Shown here: one piece after another, positions 1 to 7,065 of the stretch
Layout of the letters: every line of letters begins with the position of its first letter
Position numbering within the stretch: the stretch's first letter is position 1
Assembly (NCBI GenBank): GCA_964651395.1
Contig: CAZYXZ010000077.1
Location: 1-14,716 of the forward strand
Length of the DNA stretch: 14,716 bases
Source: CAZYXZ01 sp964651395
GTDB lineage: Bacteria; Actinomycetota; Actinomycetes; BP-191
Reading direction: 5' to 3'
Translations under genes and position numbers: made by a program
The notes under the pieces: model-generated
Databases searched by the model: none
What the model was told of the DNA's origin: nothing
What the model saw: the letters and a program-made list of their open reading frames with translations, nothing else

Positions 1-1620
1 GATCGGGATGCCGACCACCTGCACCGGCGCGAGCCACGGCGGGAACGCGCCGGCGTAGTGCTCGGTGAGGACGCCGAAGAAGCGCTCGATCGAGCCGAAC
101 AACGCGCGGTGGATCATGATCGGCCGGTGCCGGGTGCCGTCCGATCCCTGGTACTCCATGTCGAAGCGCTGCGGCAGCTGGAAGTCGACCTGGACGGTCG
201 ACATCTGCCAGGTACGGCCGATCGCGTCCTTGGCCTGGACCGAGATCTTCGGGCCGTAGAACGCGCCGCCGCCCTCGTCCATCACGAGCTCGAGGTTCAT
301 GCCCTCGGCGACCGTGCGCAGCACGTCGGTCGCCTCGGCCCACTCCTCGTCCGTACCGACCGCCTTGCCCTCCGGCTTGGTCGACAGCTCGAGGTAGAAG
401 TCGGTCAGCCCGAAGTCGCGCAGCAGGTCGAGGACGAAGACGAGGAGCGTCTCGAGCTCGCCCGCCATCTGCTCACGCGAGCAGAAGATGTGCGCGTCGT
501 CCATCGTCAGCCCGCGCACGCGGGTCAGCCCGTGCACGACCCCCGACTTCTCGTAGCGGTAGACCGTGCCGAACTCGAACAGGCGCAGCGGGAGCTCGCG
601 GTAGGACCGCCCGCGCGCCTTGAAGATGAGGATGTGGAACGGGCAGTTCATCGGCTTGAGGTAGTACGGCGTCCCGTCGACGTCCATCGGCGGGAACATC
701 CCGTCGGCGAACCAGTCGAGGTGACCGGAGATCTCGAACAGCTGGCCCTTCGTGATGTGCGGCGTGTTCACGAACGAGTAGCCGGCCTGCTCGTGCCGCT
801 GCCGCGAGTAGTCCTCCATGACGCGGCGGATGATGCCGCCGCGGGGATGGAACACGGCCAGCCCGCTGCCGATCTCGTCCGGGAACGAGAACAGGTCGAG
901 CTCGACACCGAGCTTGCGGTGGTCGCGCTTCTCCGCCTCCTCGATCCGGTGCAGGTGCTCGGCCAGCGCGTCCTTGCTCTCCCATGCGGTGCCGTAGATG
1001 CGCTGGAGCATCGGGTTCTTCGCGTCGCCTCGCCAGTACGCCGCCGCCGTGCGCATGAGCTTGAACGCCCGAATGTTGCGAGTGCTCGGTACGTGAGGCC
1101 CGCGGCAGAGGTCCGTGAACACGACGGCGCTCTCGCCCTTGCCGGCGTCGTTCTCGTAGACGGTGATCTCGCCGCCGGCGGCGTCGAGCGCCTCTTCCTC
1201 GTCGACGGTTCCGGCCGCAGCTCGTTCGATGATCTGCAGCTTGTAGGGCTGCTCGGCGAAGAGAGTGTCGGCCTCTTCCTTCGTGACCACGCGCCGGTGG
1301 AAGCGCTGTCCGTTCTTGATGATCTCCTTCATGCGCTTCTCGATGCGCGTGACGTCCTCGGGTGTGAACGGCGTCTCGACGTCGAAGTCGTAGTAGAAGC
1401 CGTCCGCGACCGCAGGCCCGATGGCGAACTTCGCCTCCGGGAACAGCTGCGTCACGGCCTGCGCCATCACGTGCGCCGTGGAATGGCGGAGCACCTCACG
1501 CCCCTCGGGGCTGGCCGCCGGCACCGGCTCCACCGTCTCACCACCGGACAGAACCCAGTTCGTGTCCCGCAGCTCGCCGTCCACGCGCAGCGCGACGGTG
1601 TCGGGCGGGTACTCGGCCAC
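1..1620 (-). CDS. thrS: Threonyl-tRNA synthetase, 3' end beyond window
   Basis: Cytoplasmic class II synthetase that charges tRNA-Thr with threonine and edits Ser-tRNA-Thr. The 540 visible residues end in APVQVVGIPI, so the C-terminal anticodon-binding domain lies off the left edge. Editing-domain residues are present: HSTAH at 46-50 and CRGPH at 172-176. The aminoacylation domain follows, with the expected zinc ligands Cys326 (KPMNCP), His377 (DDAHIF) and His504 (MIHRALFG). The GTG start at 1620 has an AGAGGA ribosome binding site five bases upstream. The in-frame 70-nt gap to the upstream gene holds no other ATG, GTG or TTG. This start leaves only about 40 residues before the editing domain, so just the second half of the usual TGS domain is encoded. 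Transcribed behind a secreted propeller gene. Identification is certain; the N-terminal boundary is inferred. Confidence 0.97.
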   Translation of the reverse strand, partial: MAEYPPDTVALRVDGELRDTNWVLSGGETVEPVPAASPEGREVLRHSTAHVMAQAVTQLFPEAKFAIGPAVADGFYYDFDVETPFTPEDVTRIEKRMKEIIKNGQRFHRRVVTKEEADTLFAEQPYKLQIIERAAAGTVDEEEALDAAGGEITVYENDAGKGESAVVFTDLCRGPHVPSTRNIRAFKLMRTAAAYWRGDAKNPMLQRIYGTAWESKDALAEHLHRIEEAEKRDHRKLGVELDLFSFPDEIGSGLAVFHPRGGIIRRVMEDYSRQRHEQAGYSFVNTPHITKGQLFEISGHLDWFADGMFPPMDVDGTPYYLKPMNCPFHILIFKARGRSYRELPLRLFEFGTVYRYEKSGVVHGLTRVRGLTMDDAHIFCSREQMAGELETLLVFVLDLLRDFGLTDFYLELSTKPEGKAVGTDEEWAEATDVLRTVAEGMNLELVMDEGGGAFYGPKISVQAKDAIGRTWQMSTVQVDFQLPQRFDMEYQGSDGTRHRPIMIHRALFGSIERFFGVLTEHYAGAFPPWLAPVQVVGIPI

Positions 1621-1625
1621 GGGGT

Positions 1626-1632
1626 TCCTCTC
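1626..1632 (-). promoter_or_regulatory. Ribosome binding site of thrS
   Basis: The minus strand reads GAGAGGA here, five bases before the GTG at 1620. It is the only convincing ribosome binding site near the thrS 5' end. Together with the absence of other start codons in the intergenic stretch, it fixes the short N-terminus of this synthetase. Confidence 0.7.
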
Positions 1633-1634
1633 GA

Positions 1635-1653
1635 GCGGTCCGGCTGGGACCGC
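1635..1653 (-). promoter_or_regulatory. Hairpin directly upstream of the thrS ribosome binding site
   Basis: On the minus strand GCGGTCC, a five-base loop CAGCC and GGACCGC form a perfect 7-bp stem. It ends two bases before the GAGAGGA ribosome binding site. There is no T-run, so a classical intrinsic terminator is unlikely. It could be a weak terminator for the propeller gene, an mRNA-stability element, or a translational control hairpin for thrS. The structure is visible; the role is inference. Confidence 0.5.
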
Positions 1654-1690
1654 CGATCCTACGAGAGCACTCCCCGCCCACTCGACCGGC

Positions 1691-3091
1691 TTACTTGACG
1701 ACCGCCTCGCGCACGTACAGATCGGTGTCGTTCGGGCCGGTCGTGCCCTCCGTCGTCGGCCACACCGCCACGACGCCCCGGTGGGTGGTCGCCAGTCCGA
1801 TGTAGTCGCCCAGGCCGTAGCACGTGGACGCGCCGTACGCCTCCTGCACGGGCGGCAGCGATGCGGTCGCCGGCGAAAGACGCACGGGGTTCGAGAATCG
1901 GCCGGTGCCTGAGCGGTTCACACTGAGCCAGGCGTCGTAGGAGATCCGTTGCGGCTCCGCCGCGGACAGGAAGGCGACGGCCACGCCGCCACCGGGCAGC
2001 TTGGCCAGCGCCGGGTGGAAGCTCGGGCCGGCCTCCGGCGAGACCCGCTGCCGCTGGAACGTGCGCCCCCCGTCGCGGCTGACCGCGTGCCACACGACCG
2101 CCTCACCGGTGCTCGGCACGACGGCGCCACCGATCGGGCCGAAGTACGTGCTGCCCAATGCGGCGACGACGTGGAGTGCGCCGGCGCGGTCGTAGCCGGT
2201 CTGCACCGCGCGAAGGACGCGCTGCCGGCCGATGCTCGGGTAGAGCGGGCAGACCGGACTGGCCTGGCCGGGGAGCCCGCCCGTGAGCGCCATCACCGCC
2301 TCGGTGAACCGCCGGCCGCCGTCGCGAGAGACGCGTACCGCGATACCCGCGTCGACCTCGTAGGCGACCGCCACCTCGCCCCGCGGACCGACGGTCACGT
2401 CGGGATATCCGGCCCGGTCCGCCAGCAGGACCGAGGGCGACCAGCTGCGGCCGTCGAACGCGGCGAACACCGTGCCGGAGAGGGTGTCGTCCCAGGCGGC
2501 GTACATCCGGCCGCGGTAGCGGCTCCCGACTCCGGTGTCCGTCGCGAAGAACGGCTTGTCCACGCTGTCGTTGCGGTCGCCGATGAGCGGCAGGTCGGAG
2601 ACCGTTCCCCCGGCACTCACCCGGCGCTGGACCACGCGGAAGGCACTCGCCTTGCCGTCGTAGTACATCGACTGCAGCACGATCCCGTCACCGCGAGGGT
2701 CGGGGGCGACGTCCGGGTCGCCGACCATGATGTCGCCGTCGACGCTGGCCGGGTTGCCGATGATCACGACGGGCGTGTGCGGTGCGGGGTCCTTGACCGG
2801 CAGGGCGATGTACCGCGCCGGACCGCCGCGCGCGGGGAGCAGCTGCAAGGAGGTCGCACGCGTGACGAGCGGGTTGAAGCCGCAGTCGGCGAGGTCGTTG
2901 TAGGCCACCCAGGTGCCCGCGCGGGTCACCGTGATCTGCGGTTCGCTCCCCACCGGGCAGAGGCCGTCGCGGGGCGAGACGAGCCGCTGCGGTGGGCCGA
3001 GCACCACGTCGGGGGCGGCACGCGCCGGCAGGCCGACGCTCGCGAGCGCGGGGAGGACAAGGAGAACGCGAAGCAGCCTGCGCGGACGCAC
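1691..3091 (-). CDS. Secreted Asp-box (BNR/sialidase-like) beta-propeller protein
   Basis: A 466-residue exported protein of unknown substrate. It starts with a Sec signal peptide: basic MRPRR, a hydrophobic core to about 20, and a likely cleavage after ARA near residue 25. Two Asp-box motifs, SRDGGRRF at 255-262 and SRDGGRTF at 338-345, lie in blade-like repeats, the arrangement of the BNR/sialidase propeller superfamily. I cannot identify a full set of sialidase catalytic residues, so hydrolase activity is not supported; it may be a binding propeller. Cysteines at 45, 70 and 281 and one near the C-terminus suggest disulfides outside the membrane. The GTG start is preceded by a GGGGGGTG stretch that can serve as ribosome binding site. 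It lies 28 nt after the lipoprotein peptidase gene and 70 nt before thrS, so co-transcription is likely. Confidence 0.75.
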   Translation of the reverse strand: MRPRRLLRVLLVLPALASVGLPARAAPDVVLGPPQRLVSPRDGLCPVGSEPQITVTRAGTWVAYNDLADCGFNPLVTRATSLQLLPARGGPARYIALPVKDPAPHTPVVIIGNPASVDGDIMVGDPDVAPDPRGDGIVLQSMYYDGKASAFRVVQRRVSAGGTVSDLPLIGDRNDSVDKPFFATDTGVGSRYRGRMYAAWDDTLSGTVFAAFDGRSWSPSVLLADRAGYPDVTVGPRGEVAVAYEVDAGIAVRVSRDGGRRFTEAVMALTGGLPGQASPVCPLYPSIGRQRVLRAVQTGYDRAGALHVVAALGSTYFGPIGGAVVPSTGEAVVWHAVSRDGGRTFQRQRVSPEAGPSFHPALAKLPGGGVAVAFLSAAEPQRISYDAWLSVNRSGTGRFSNPVRLSPATASLPPVQEAYGASTCYGLGDYIGLATTHRGVVAVWPTTEGTTGPNDTDLYVREAVVK

Positions 3092-3119
3092 GACACCCCC
3101 CGGCTGGGACGAGAGACGT

Positions 3120-4436
3120 TCAGCGTAGGGCGTTGGCCCTCATGTCCGCCGCCCAGCGGCGCTCGAGCTCCGCGAAGGACATGCCCAGCGCCTTGCGCAC
3201 GGCCGCGTCGATGTGCGCACGTGCGTCACCGGGACCGAGCCGGCCGCCGTTCCCGGCCGCCTCGTACAGGCGGAGCAAGCCGGCCTTGCCGGCGATCTTC
3301 TGGACCTCACGCGCCATGAGGTAGGACTCGGCGTACGACTGGTAGATGCGCTGCGCTCCCCCGACGACGAACTCGTAGTCGTCGGGCACGTGGCCGTCGA
3401 ACCGGCCGGAACGCACCGCGTCGCGCGCCGGGCCGAGCCCCACGGCGCTGGCGTTCTCGCCGAGCACCTGCGCGACGCCCTCCTCGAGCCAGGACGGGAC
3501 GTACGGTCCGGCCTGCTCGCGGCTGGCGACGTGGATCAGCTCGTGCGACATCGTCGCGCGGCGCTGCTCCGTGGACTGGCCGAGGAAGTTGTCCGGCTGC
3601 AGGAACACCCTGCGGCCGGTGAAGCGGAAGACCGTGCCCTCGACCTCCGCGCTCGCGCCGGCGAACGCGACGAAGTTGTCGAGCGGAAAGGTGGCCAGGA
3701 TGCGGTCGGCCAGCGACTCGGTGTCGCGCGGGATCTCGATGGCCACCTTGCGGCGCCAGGGCAGCGTCCACTCGGCGATGGTGGTCCGGATCGCCGTCTC
3801 CGACTCCGAGAGGACGGCCGCCACCTCCCTCGCCTGGTTGTCCGGGTAGATCGCCAGGAAGTGCTCGCTGCTGCGCGTGCGCATGAGGCCGTAGTCCCAG
3901 GGATGGCGCGCCGACTGCAAACCCGCCGCGTCGACGGCGTCGTCGGCCGCGACGCGCCACGTGCCGCCCGCGTCACGCGTCATCGTCAGGAACAGGCTCT
4001 CGACCGCGGGTCCCTGGTCGTCGACGCCGCCCGCGAAGGCATAGCGCTCCTCCACCGGGACCACGACGGTGTCCGGACCGAAGCGCGCGAGGTCGGCCGG
4101 GACGGACATGTCCCCGAGGTCGTCGAGGTTGGCGGTCAGCGCATACAGGGAGAAGTTGAGGCCGGCGGCGAACTCCACCGCCTCGCGCTGCTGCTGGAGG
4201 AACACCGGGTTACGACCGTCGACCGTGGCCAGATAGGCGTCGACGTCATGGCGGCGGAAGGCATCCGCGCGTGCGGTGAGCATGGGCTGCACTGCCTTGA
4301 CCAGCGCGTCGCGCGACCGGTCCAGCGGCGGAGCGGCCTGCCGCGCGCCGGCCCGGGTGCCCCCGAGCCATCCCGCTGGCCCGCCGAGGCACGAGGCAAC
4401 CAGCACGACGGCAGTGAGGAGCACGGGTCGGCGCAC
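3120..4436 (-). CDS. Lipoprotein with gluzincin-type metallopeptidase domain (peptidase MA-like)
   Basis: A 438-residue membrane-anchored protein. The chosen GTG start gives a textbook lipoprotein signal: VRRP, a hydrophobic stretch and VASC, with lipidated Cys16. The open frame extends 47 codons further upstream, but that part lacks signal character and would overlap the divergent gene. Residues about 40-170 look like a SnoaL/NTF2-type or similar alpha+beta domain (low certainty). The C-terminal half holds HELIH at 298-302 followed by WLEEG at 316-320. HExxH plus a downstream glutamate is the zinc site of peptidase MA-like gluzincins, with Glu318 or Glu319 as third ligand. The substrate is unknown. 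It is the first gene of a possible unit with the Asp-box propeller. Peptidase activity is inferred from motif only. Confidence 0.75.
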   Translation of the reverse strand: MRRPVLLTAVVLVASCLGGPAGWLGGTRAGARQAAPPLDRSRDALVKAVQPMLTARADAFRRHDVDAYLATVDGRNPVFLQQQREAVEFAAGLNFSLYALTANLDDLGDMSVPADLARFGPDTVVVPVEERYAFAGGVDDQGPAVESLFLTMTRDAGGTWRVAADDAVDAAGLQSARHPWDYGLMRTRSSEHFLAIYPDNQAREVAAVLSESETAIRTTIAEWTLPWRRKVAIEIPRDTESLADRILATFPLDNFVAFAGASAEVEGTVFRFTGRRVFLQPDNFLGQSTEQRRATMSHELIHVASREQAGPYVPSWLEEGVAQVLGENASAVGLGPARDAVRSGRFDGHVPDDYEFVVGGAQRIYQSYAESYLMAREVQKIAGKAGLLRLYEAAGNGGRLGPGDARAHIDAAVRKALGMSFAELERRWAADMRANALR

Positions 4437-4481
4437 CGGCCGATGGTACGCACGGCGCTCTTCGAGTGGTTTGATCCTGGT
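4437..4481. promoter_or_regulatory. Short divergent intergenic region
   Basis: Only 45 nt separate the GTG of the lipoprotein gene (minus) from the GTG of the small plus-strand gene. Neither has a clear ribosome binding site, so one or both transcripts may be leaderless, with overlapping promoters here. I cannot assign -35/-10 boxes with confidence. Confidence 0.35.
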
Positions 4482-4703
4482 GTGACCGACCAGGGGGATG
4501 CACGGCTGCGCACGGCGGCGCGGGCCTGGCTGGCCGCGCTCGACCGGGTCGACGCGGCGATGGCCGGTGACGACCACGACGACTACGGCGCGACCCTCGA
4601 GCTGGCCGAGGCCGCCACGTTGGCCCGGCTCGGGCTGCAGCAGGCTCTCGTCGACCTCGGCTGGTCACCGCCCCGGTCGGTGCGCGAGGCGCAGAACAGC
4701 TGA
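4482..4703 (+). CDS. Small hypothetical helical protein
   Basis: A 73-residue protein I do not recognise. It is rich in Ala, Leu and acidic residues and appears to be two amphipathic helices: one from LRTAARAWLAALDRVDAAM, and one from LELAEAATLARLGLQQALVDL. A WSPPRS tail follows. There is no signal peptide or cysteine, so it is probably cytosolic. GTG at 4482 is preferred over an in-frame ATG at 4443, because the extra 13 residues look non-coding and would start only six bases from the divergent lipoprotein start. No ribosome binding site precedes it; leaderless translation is possible. It is followed by 133 nt without a gene. The coherent amino-acid composition supports it being real, but it could be lineage-specific. 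Confidence 0.6.
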   Translation: MTDQGDARLRTAARAWLAALDRVDAAMAGDDHDDYGATLELAEAATLARLGLQQALVDLGWSPPRSVREAQNS

Positions 4704-4836
4704 GGCAGGCTCGCCGCGGATAGCGCAGACGCCACTTTCCGGTGTCGCGCTCGCGACTTGTCGACCACCCCGCGCACACAACCGGCTACTGCGGGTACGA
4801 GGACGCGCACCGTCCTCCTCAGACCCGGGAGCCCCT

Positions 4837-5535
4837 GTGCGCCGACGCTCCGCCGCCGTCCTCGCCGTCGCCCTCACCGCCGCACTGGTCACGGAGGTCG
4901 GGCCGGCGCACGCGGCGCAACGACGCGTCCTCCTCGCGGAGAGCTTCGAGGGGTACGCGCCGAACCAGCTCTGGCGGAACCAGACGGCGTACGGCAAGTG
5001 GTTCGTGAACTACGCGGGCTTCGGCGGCATCGCGGTCGAGCAGAGCCGGTCCCGCGTGCTCGCCCTGAAGCCGAAGGCGAGCACGCGCGCCAGCGAGACG
5101 CATGCGGCGCAAGTCGTGTCGCGGCAGCGCTTCGGCGACTTCGACATGACCCTGCGCCTGCACACCGCGCGGCAGCTGCGGACGCCGCGGCCGCGCGCCT
5201 GGGAGGTCGCCTGGGTGCTGTGGCACTACCTGGACGACAACCACTTCTACTACCTCGTCCTCAAGCCGACGGGGTGGGAGATCGGCAAGGCCGATCCGGC
5301 ATACCCCGGCGGGCAGCGCTACCTGGTCACGCAGGACGAGATCCGCTTCCCGACCGGTCGCTGGCACGACGTCCGCATCCGTCAGGAAGGCAGCACCATG
5401 ACGGTCTGGGCCAACGGCCGGAAGCTGCGCACTCTCACCGACACGCGCGCGCCGTACCTGTCAGGCCGGATGGGCCTGTACACCGAGGACGCGTACGTGC
5501 ACTTCGACAACGTCTGGGTGACGACGGCGCACTGA
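4837..5535 (+). CDS. Secreted concanavalin-A-like (jelly-roll) domain protein
   Basis: A 232-residue exported protein. The signal peptide runs from VRRR through a hydrophobic core to GPAHA, with likely cleavage after residue 26. The mature part resembles single-domain jelly-roll proteins of the LamG/DUF1080/GH16-like type. It opens with ESFEGY, has alternating beta-strand segments (FGDFDMTLRL, HFYYLVLKP, WHDVRIRQEG, MTVWANGRKL) and ends with FDNVWV, a typical last strand of these folds. Such domains bind or cleave polysaccharides; no catalytic acid can be assigned. The GTG start has GGGAG seven bases upstream. The frame stays open far upstream, but those codons overlap the preceding gene and precede the signal peptide. 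Its stop lies six bases from the 3' end of the convergent tRNA-Val, with no terminator visible. Fold assignment is moderate; function unknown. Confidence 0.72.
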   Translation: MRRRSAAVLAVALTAALVTEVGPAHAAQRRVLLAESFEGYAPNQLWRNQTAYGKWFVNYAGFGGIAVEQSRSRVLALKPKASTRASETHAAQVVSRQRFGDFDMTLRLHTARQLRTPRPRAWEVAWVLWHYLDDNHFYYLVLKPTGWEIGKADPAYPGGQRYLVTQDEIRFPTGRWHDVRIRQEGSTMTVWANGRKLRTLTDTRAPYLSGRMGLYTEDAYVHFDNVWVTTAH

Positions 5536-5541
5536 CCAGGG

Positions 5542-5613
5542 TGGGCGATACTGGTTTCGAACCAGTGACCCCTGCCGTGTGAAGGCAGTGCTCTCCCACT
5601 GAGCTAATCGCCC
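5542..5613 (-). tRNA. tRNA-Val (anticodon CAC)
   Basis: The minus strand folds into a complete cloverleaf. The acceptor stem is GGGCGAT with ATCGCCC, and the D stem is GCTC with GAGC. The anticodon stem CTGCC/GGCAG encloses loop TTCACAC, giving anticodon CAC (valine, codon GTG). The T arm is ACTGG-TTCGAAA-CCAGT, and the discriminator base is A. The CCA end is not fully encoded (the next bases are CCT), so it must be added after transcription. It lies directly downstream of the anti-sigma gene. Confidence 0.96.
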
Positions 5614-5617
5614 TGAG

Positions 5618-5636
5618 CGTCCCGGAACGCGGGACG
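5618..5636 (-). promoter_or_regulatory. Hairpin between anti-sigma gene and tRNA-Val
   Basis: CGTCCC and GGGACG form a perfect 6-bp stem around a 7-nt loop. It lies 4 nt upstream of the mature tRNA-Val 5' end and 10 nt past the anti-sigma stop. It has no T-run. It may attenuate read-through from the sigma/anti-sigma genes or act as a 5' leader structure of the pre-tRNA. Confidence 0.45.
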
Positions 5637-5643
5637 AGGCGAG

Positions 5644-5649
5644 ACTCTA
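5644..5649 (-). promoter_or_regulatory. Candidate -10 box of tRNA-Val overlapping the anti-sigma stop codon
   Basis: The minus strand reads TAGAGT, the same hexamer found at the well-placed -10 box of tRNA-Gly in this window. Its first three bases are the TAG stop of the anti-sigma gene. No good -35 is seen 17-18 bases upstream, so the call is tentative. The tRNA would start about 30 nt downstream. Confidence 0.4.
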
Positions 5650-6396
5650 TGCGATCGAGCCGTTGGCCACGACGGTGGTCGGCGCGCTCGGCGCGCGACG
5701 TCCGGGTTCGCGCGAGATGGCCAGACCGGTCAGCCCGGCGAGATTCGCCGGCAGGGGCAGAGCGCCGATCACGTTCACCCCTGAGTGCACGACGTCGAAG
5801 GTGCTGAGGGCTGACGGCCGCGCAGTCGCGTCGATGCCCCAGAGGACGTAGACGCTCTGCGCGTCGTTCTCGGCCAGCCCGTCGACCAGCAGGTACGCCG
5901 TCGCGCCCTTGGAGAGCACCGTGGCCTTGGCGCCGTCGACCGACGTGAGCGCGACCCGCTTCGTCGCCGGGTCGTTCTCGAGGGCGAGGACCGCCGCGGC
6001 GCGCGCGAGCGCGAGCGCCTTCGTGCGGTTGTCGGCGCGCAGTCCGACCACGAGGGCGGACGTGGCAACCAGCGCCGTCAGCGCCGCGGCAGCGGCCAAC
6101 ATCTGCAGCGGCCGGCGCCGGCGCACGGGAGTGCGCGCGGGTGTGGGTTCCGCGAAGACCGACGGACGCTCGGACACCTGCAGGGAACCGCGGATCCTCT
6201 CCCACAACCGGTCCGGTGGTTCCGCCGGCTCGGCGGCGTACGCCAGCTCGGCACCGAGCGCGCGCATCTCGGCGAGCGACCGGACACAGAGGTCGCAACC
6301 GCGGAGGTGCGCCAGGAACTCCTGCTCGTCCTCGGGCTCGAGCGCGTCGAAGGCGTGGCCCGCGGCCAGCTCCTCCCAGCGCGCGTGCTCAGTCAC
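5647..6396 (-). CDS. Anti-sigma factor, RskA type (zinc-binding, membrane)
   Basis: A 249-residue single-pass membrane protein that should sequester the ECF sigma factor encoded just upstream. The N-terminal ZAS domain carries H30-x3-C34-x2-C37 (HLRGCDLC), the zinc-binding signature of these anti-sigma factors. A basic run RRRR precedes one transmembrane helix at about 97-119. The C-terminal 130 residues form an extracytoplasmic RskA-like domain (YLLVDGLAEN, YVLWGID and GLAISREPG are typical). The GTG start is 51 nt after the sigma stop; no strong ribosome binding site is seen. Release of sigma by regulated proteolysis is known for RskA relatives and is inferred here. The signal is unknown. 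The stop codon overlaps a probable tRNA promoter element. Confidence 0.9.
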   Translation of the reverse strand: MTEHARWEELAAGHAFDALEPEDEQEFLAHLRGCDLCVRSLAEMRALGAELAYAAEPAEPPDRLWERIRGSLQVSERPSVFAEPTPARTPVRRRRPLQMLAAAAALTALVATSALVVGLRADNRTKALALARAAAVLALENDPATKRVALTSVDGAKATVLSKGATAYLLVDGLAENDAQSVYVLWGIDATARPSALSTFDVVHSGVNVIGALPLPANLAGLTGLAISREPGRRAPSAPTTVVANGSIA

Positions 6397-6447
6397 TTCG
6401 GGGCCCCCGCGGCGGTGCGAGCGCAGCGCGCTGCGTCGTGAGGTAGC

Positions 6448-7065
6448 TCATCGATGTCCACCCTGGTCGTCGGCGGCGTGCAGCGAGATGTCGAGCCCGT
6501 CGCGCATCCGTCGCATGCCGGCCAGCATCCTGGTCTTGACCGTGCCCAGCGGCGTGTCGGTGATCTTCGCGATCTCGCGCTGCGTGTAGCCGCCGAAGTA
6601 GGCCAGTCCGAGCGCCTCGCGCTGCGCGTCCGGGAGGTCGCCGAGCGCGCTGCGCACCCGTTCACGGCGGATCGAGGACCACGCCTCGGCGTCCGGTCCG
6701 GGCAGCTCCGACTCACGGAACTCGAGCAGCTCGGCCGGGGCGCGGCGCTTGCGCAGGTTCTCCTCGCGACGGACGGCGTCGACCGCCTTGTGATGGGTCA
6801 TCGACATGAGCCAGGAAGAGAACGCCCCGCGGCTCGCGTCGAACTTCGAGGCGTCTCGCCATACGACGACGAACACCTCCTGGACGGCGTCCTCGGCCAG
6901 CTGCGGGTCGCCGAGGATGCGCTTGGCCAGGCCGTAGGACACCCCGCCGTAGCGCTTGTAGAGCGCCTCGAGCGCGGTGCCGTCGCCCTCGGTGACCAGT
7001 GCGACGAGCGCGCTGTCCTCGAGGGCGTCGTAACCGCGGCCGGGCGTCAAGACACTCGTCCTCAC
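6448..7065 (-). CDS. ECF RNA polymerase sigma factor (SigK-like, paired with RskA-type anti-sigma)
   Basis: A 205-residue ECF sigma factor. Region 2 spans roughly 33-103, with LYKRYGG, the AEDAVQEVFVVVWR core-binding helix and HHKAVDAVRR for -10 recognition. Region 4 spans about 136-192, with LPDAQREALGLAYFGGYTQ and the helix-turn-helix EIAKITDTPLGTVKTRM for -35 recognition. The frame is open for 95 more codons upstream, but that sequence is shadow of the intergenic region and the ssgB-like gene. GTG at 7065 is taken as start; a TTG at 7050 with AGGA eight bases ahead is a real alternative and would remove five residues. It is followed by its RskA-type anti-sigma gene, so the pair is a complete module. 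Autoregulation is expected for the family but not shown. Confidence 0.92.
   Translation of the reverse strand: MRTSVLTPGRGYDALEDSALVALVTEGDGTALEALYKRYGGVSYGLAKRILGDPQLAEDAVQEVFVVVWRDASKFDASRGAFSSWLMSMTHHKAVDAVRREENLRKRRAPAELLEFRESELPGPDAEAWSSIRRERVRSALGDLPDAQREALGLAYFGGYTQREIAKITDTPLGTVKTRMLAGMRRMRDGLDISLHAADDQGGHR

Noticed and set aside
1621..1690. T-box riboswitch in front of thrS
   Set aside because: Only 70 nt separate the genes, and neither a T-box sequence nor a specifier stem is visible. Actinobacterial T-boxes are mostly on ileS.
58..1698. Long plus-strand frame opposite thrS
   Set aside because: It is antisense shadow of a clearly conserved synthetase, with no start signals or recognisable motifs.
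4498..4836. Upstream extension of the jelly-roll gene to 4498
   Set aside because: The extra 113 codons overlap the small gene in another frame and would bury the signal peptide. GTG at 4837 has a ribosome binding site.
5542..5613. tRNA-Val or tRNA-Gly as integration site of a mobile element
   Set aside because: No integrase, no duplicated tRNA 3' end and no change in gene character is seen next to either tRNA. The tRNA-Gly 3' end lies outside the window.
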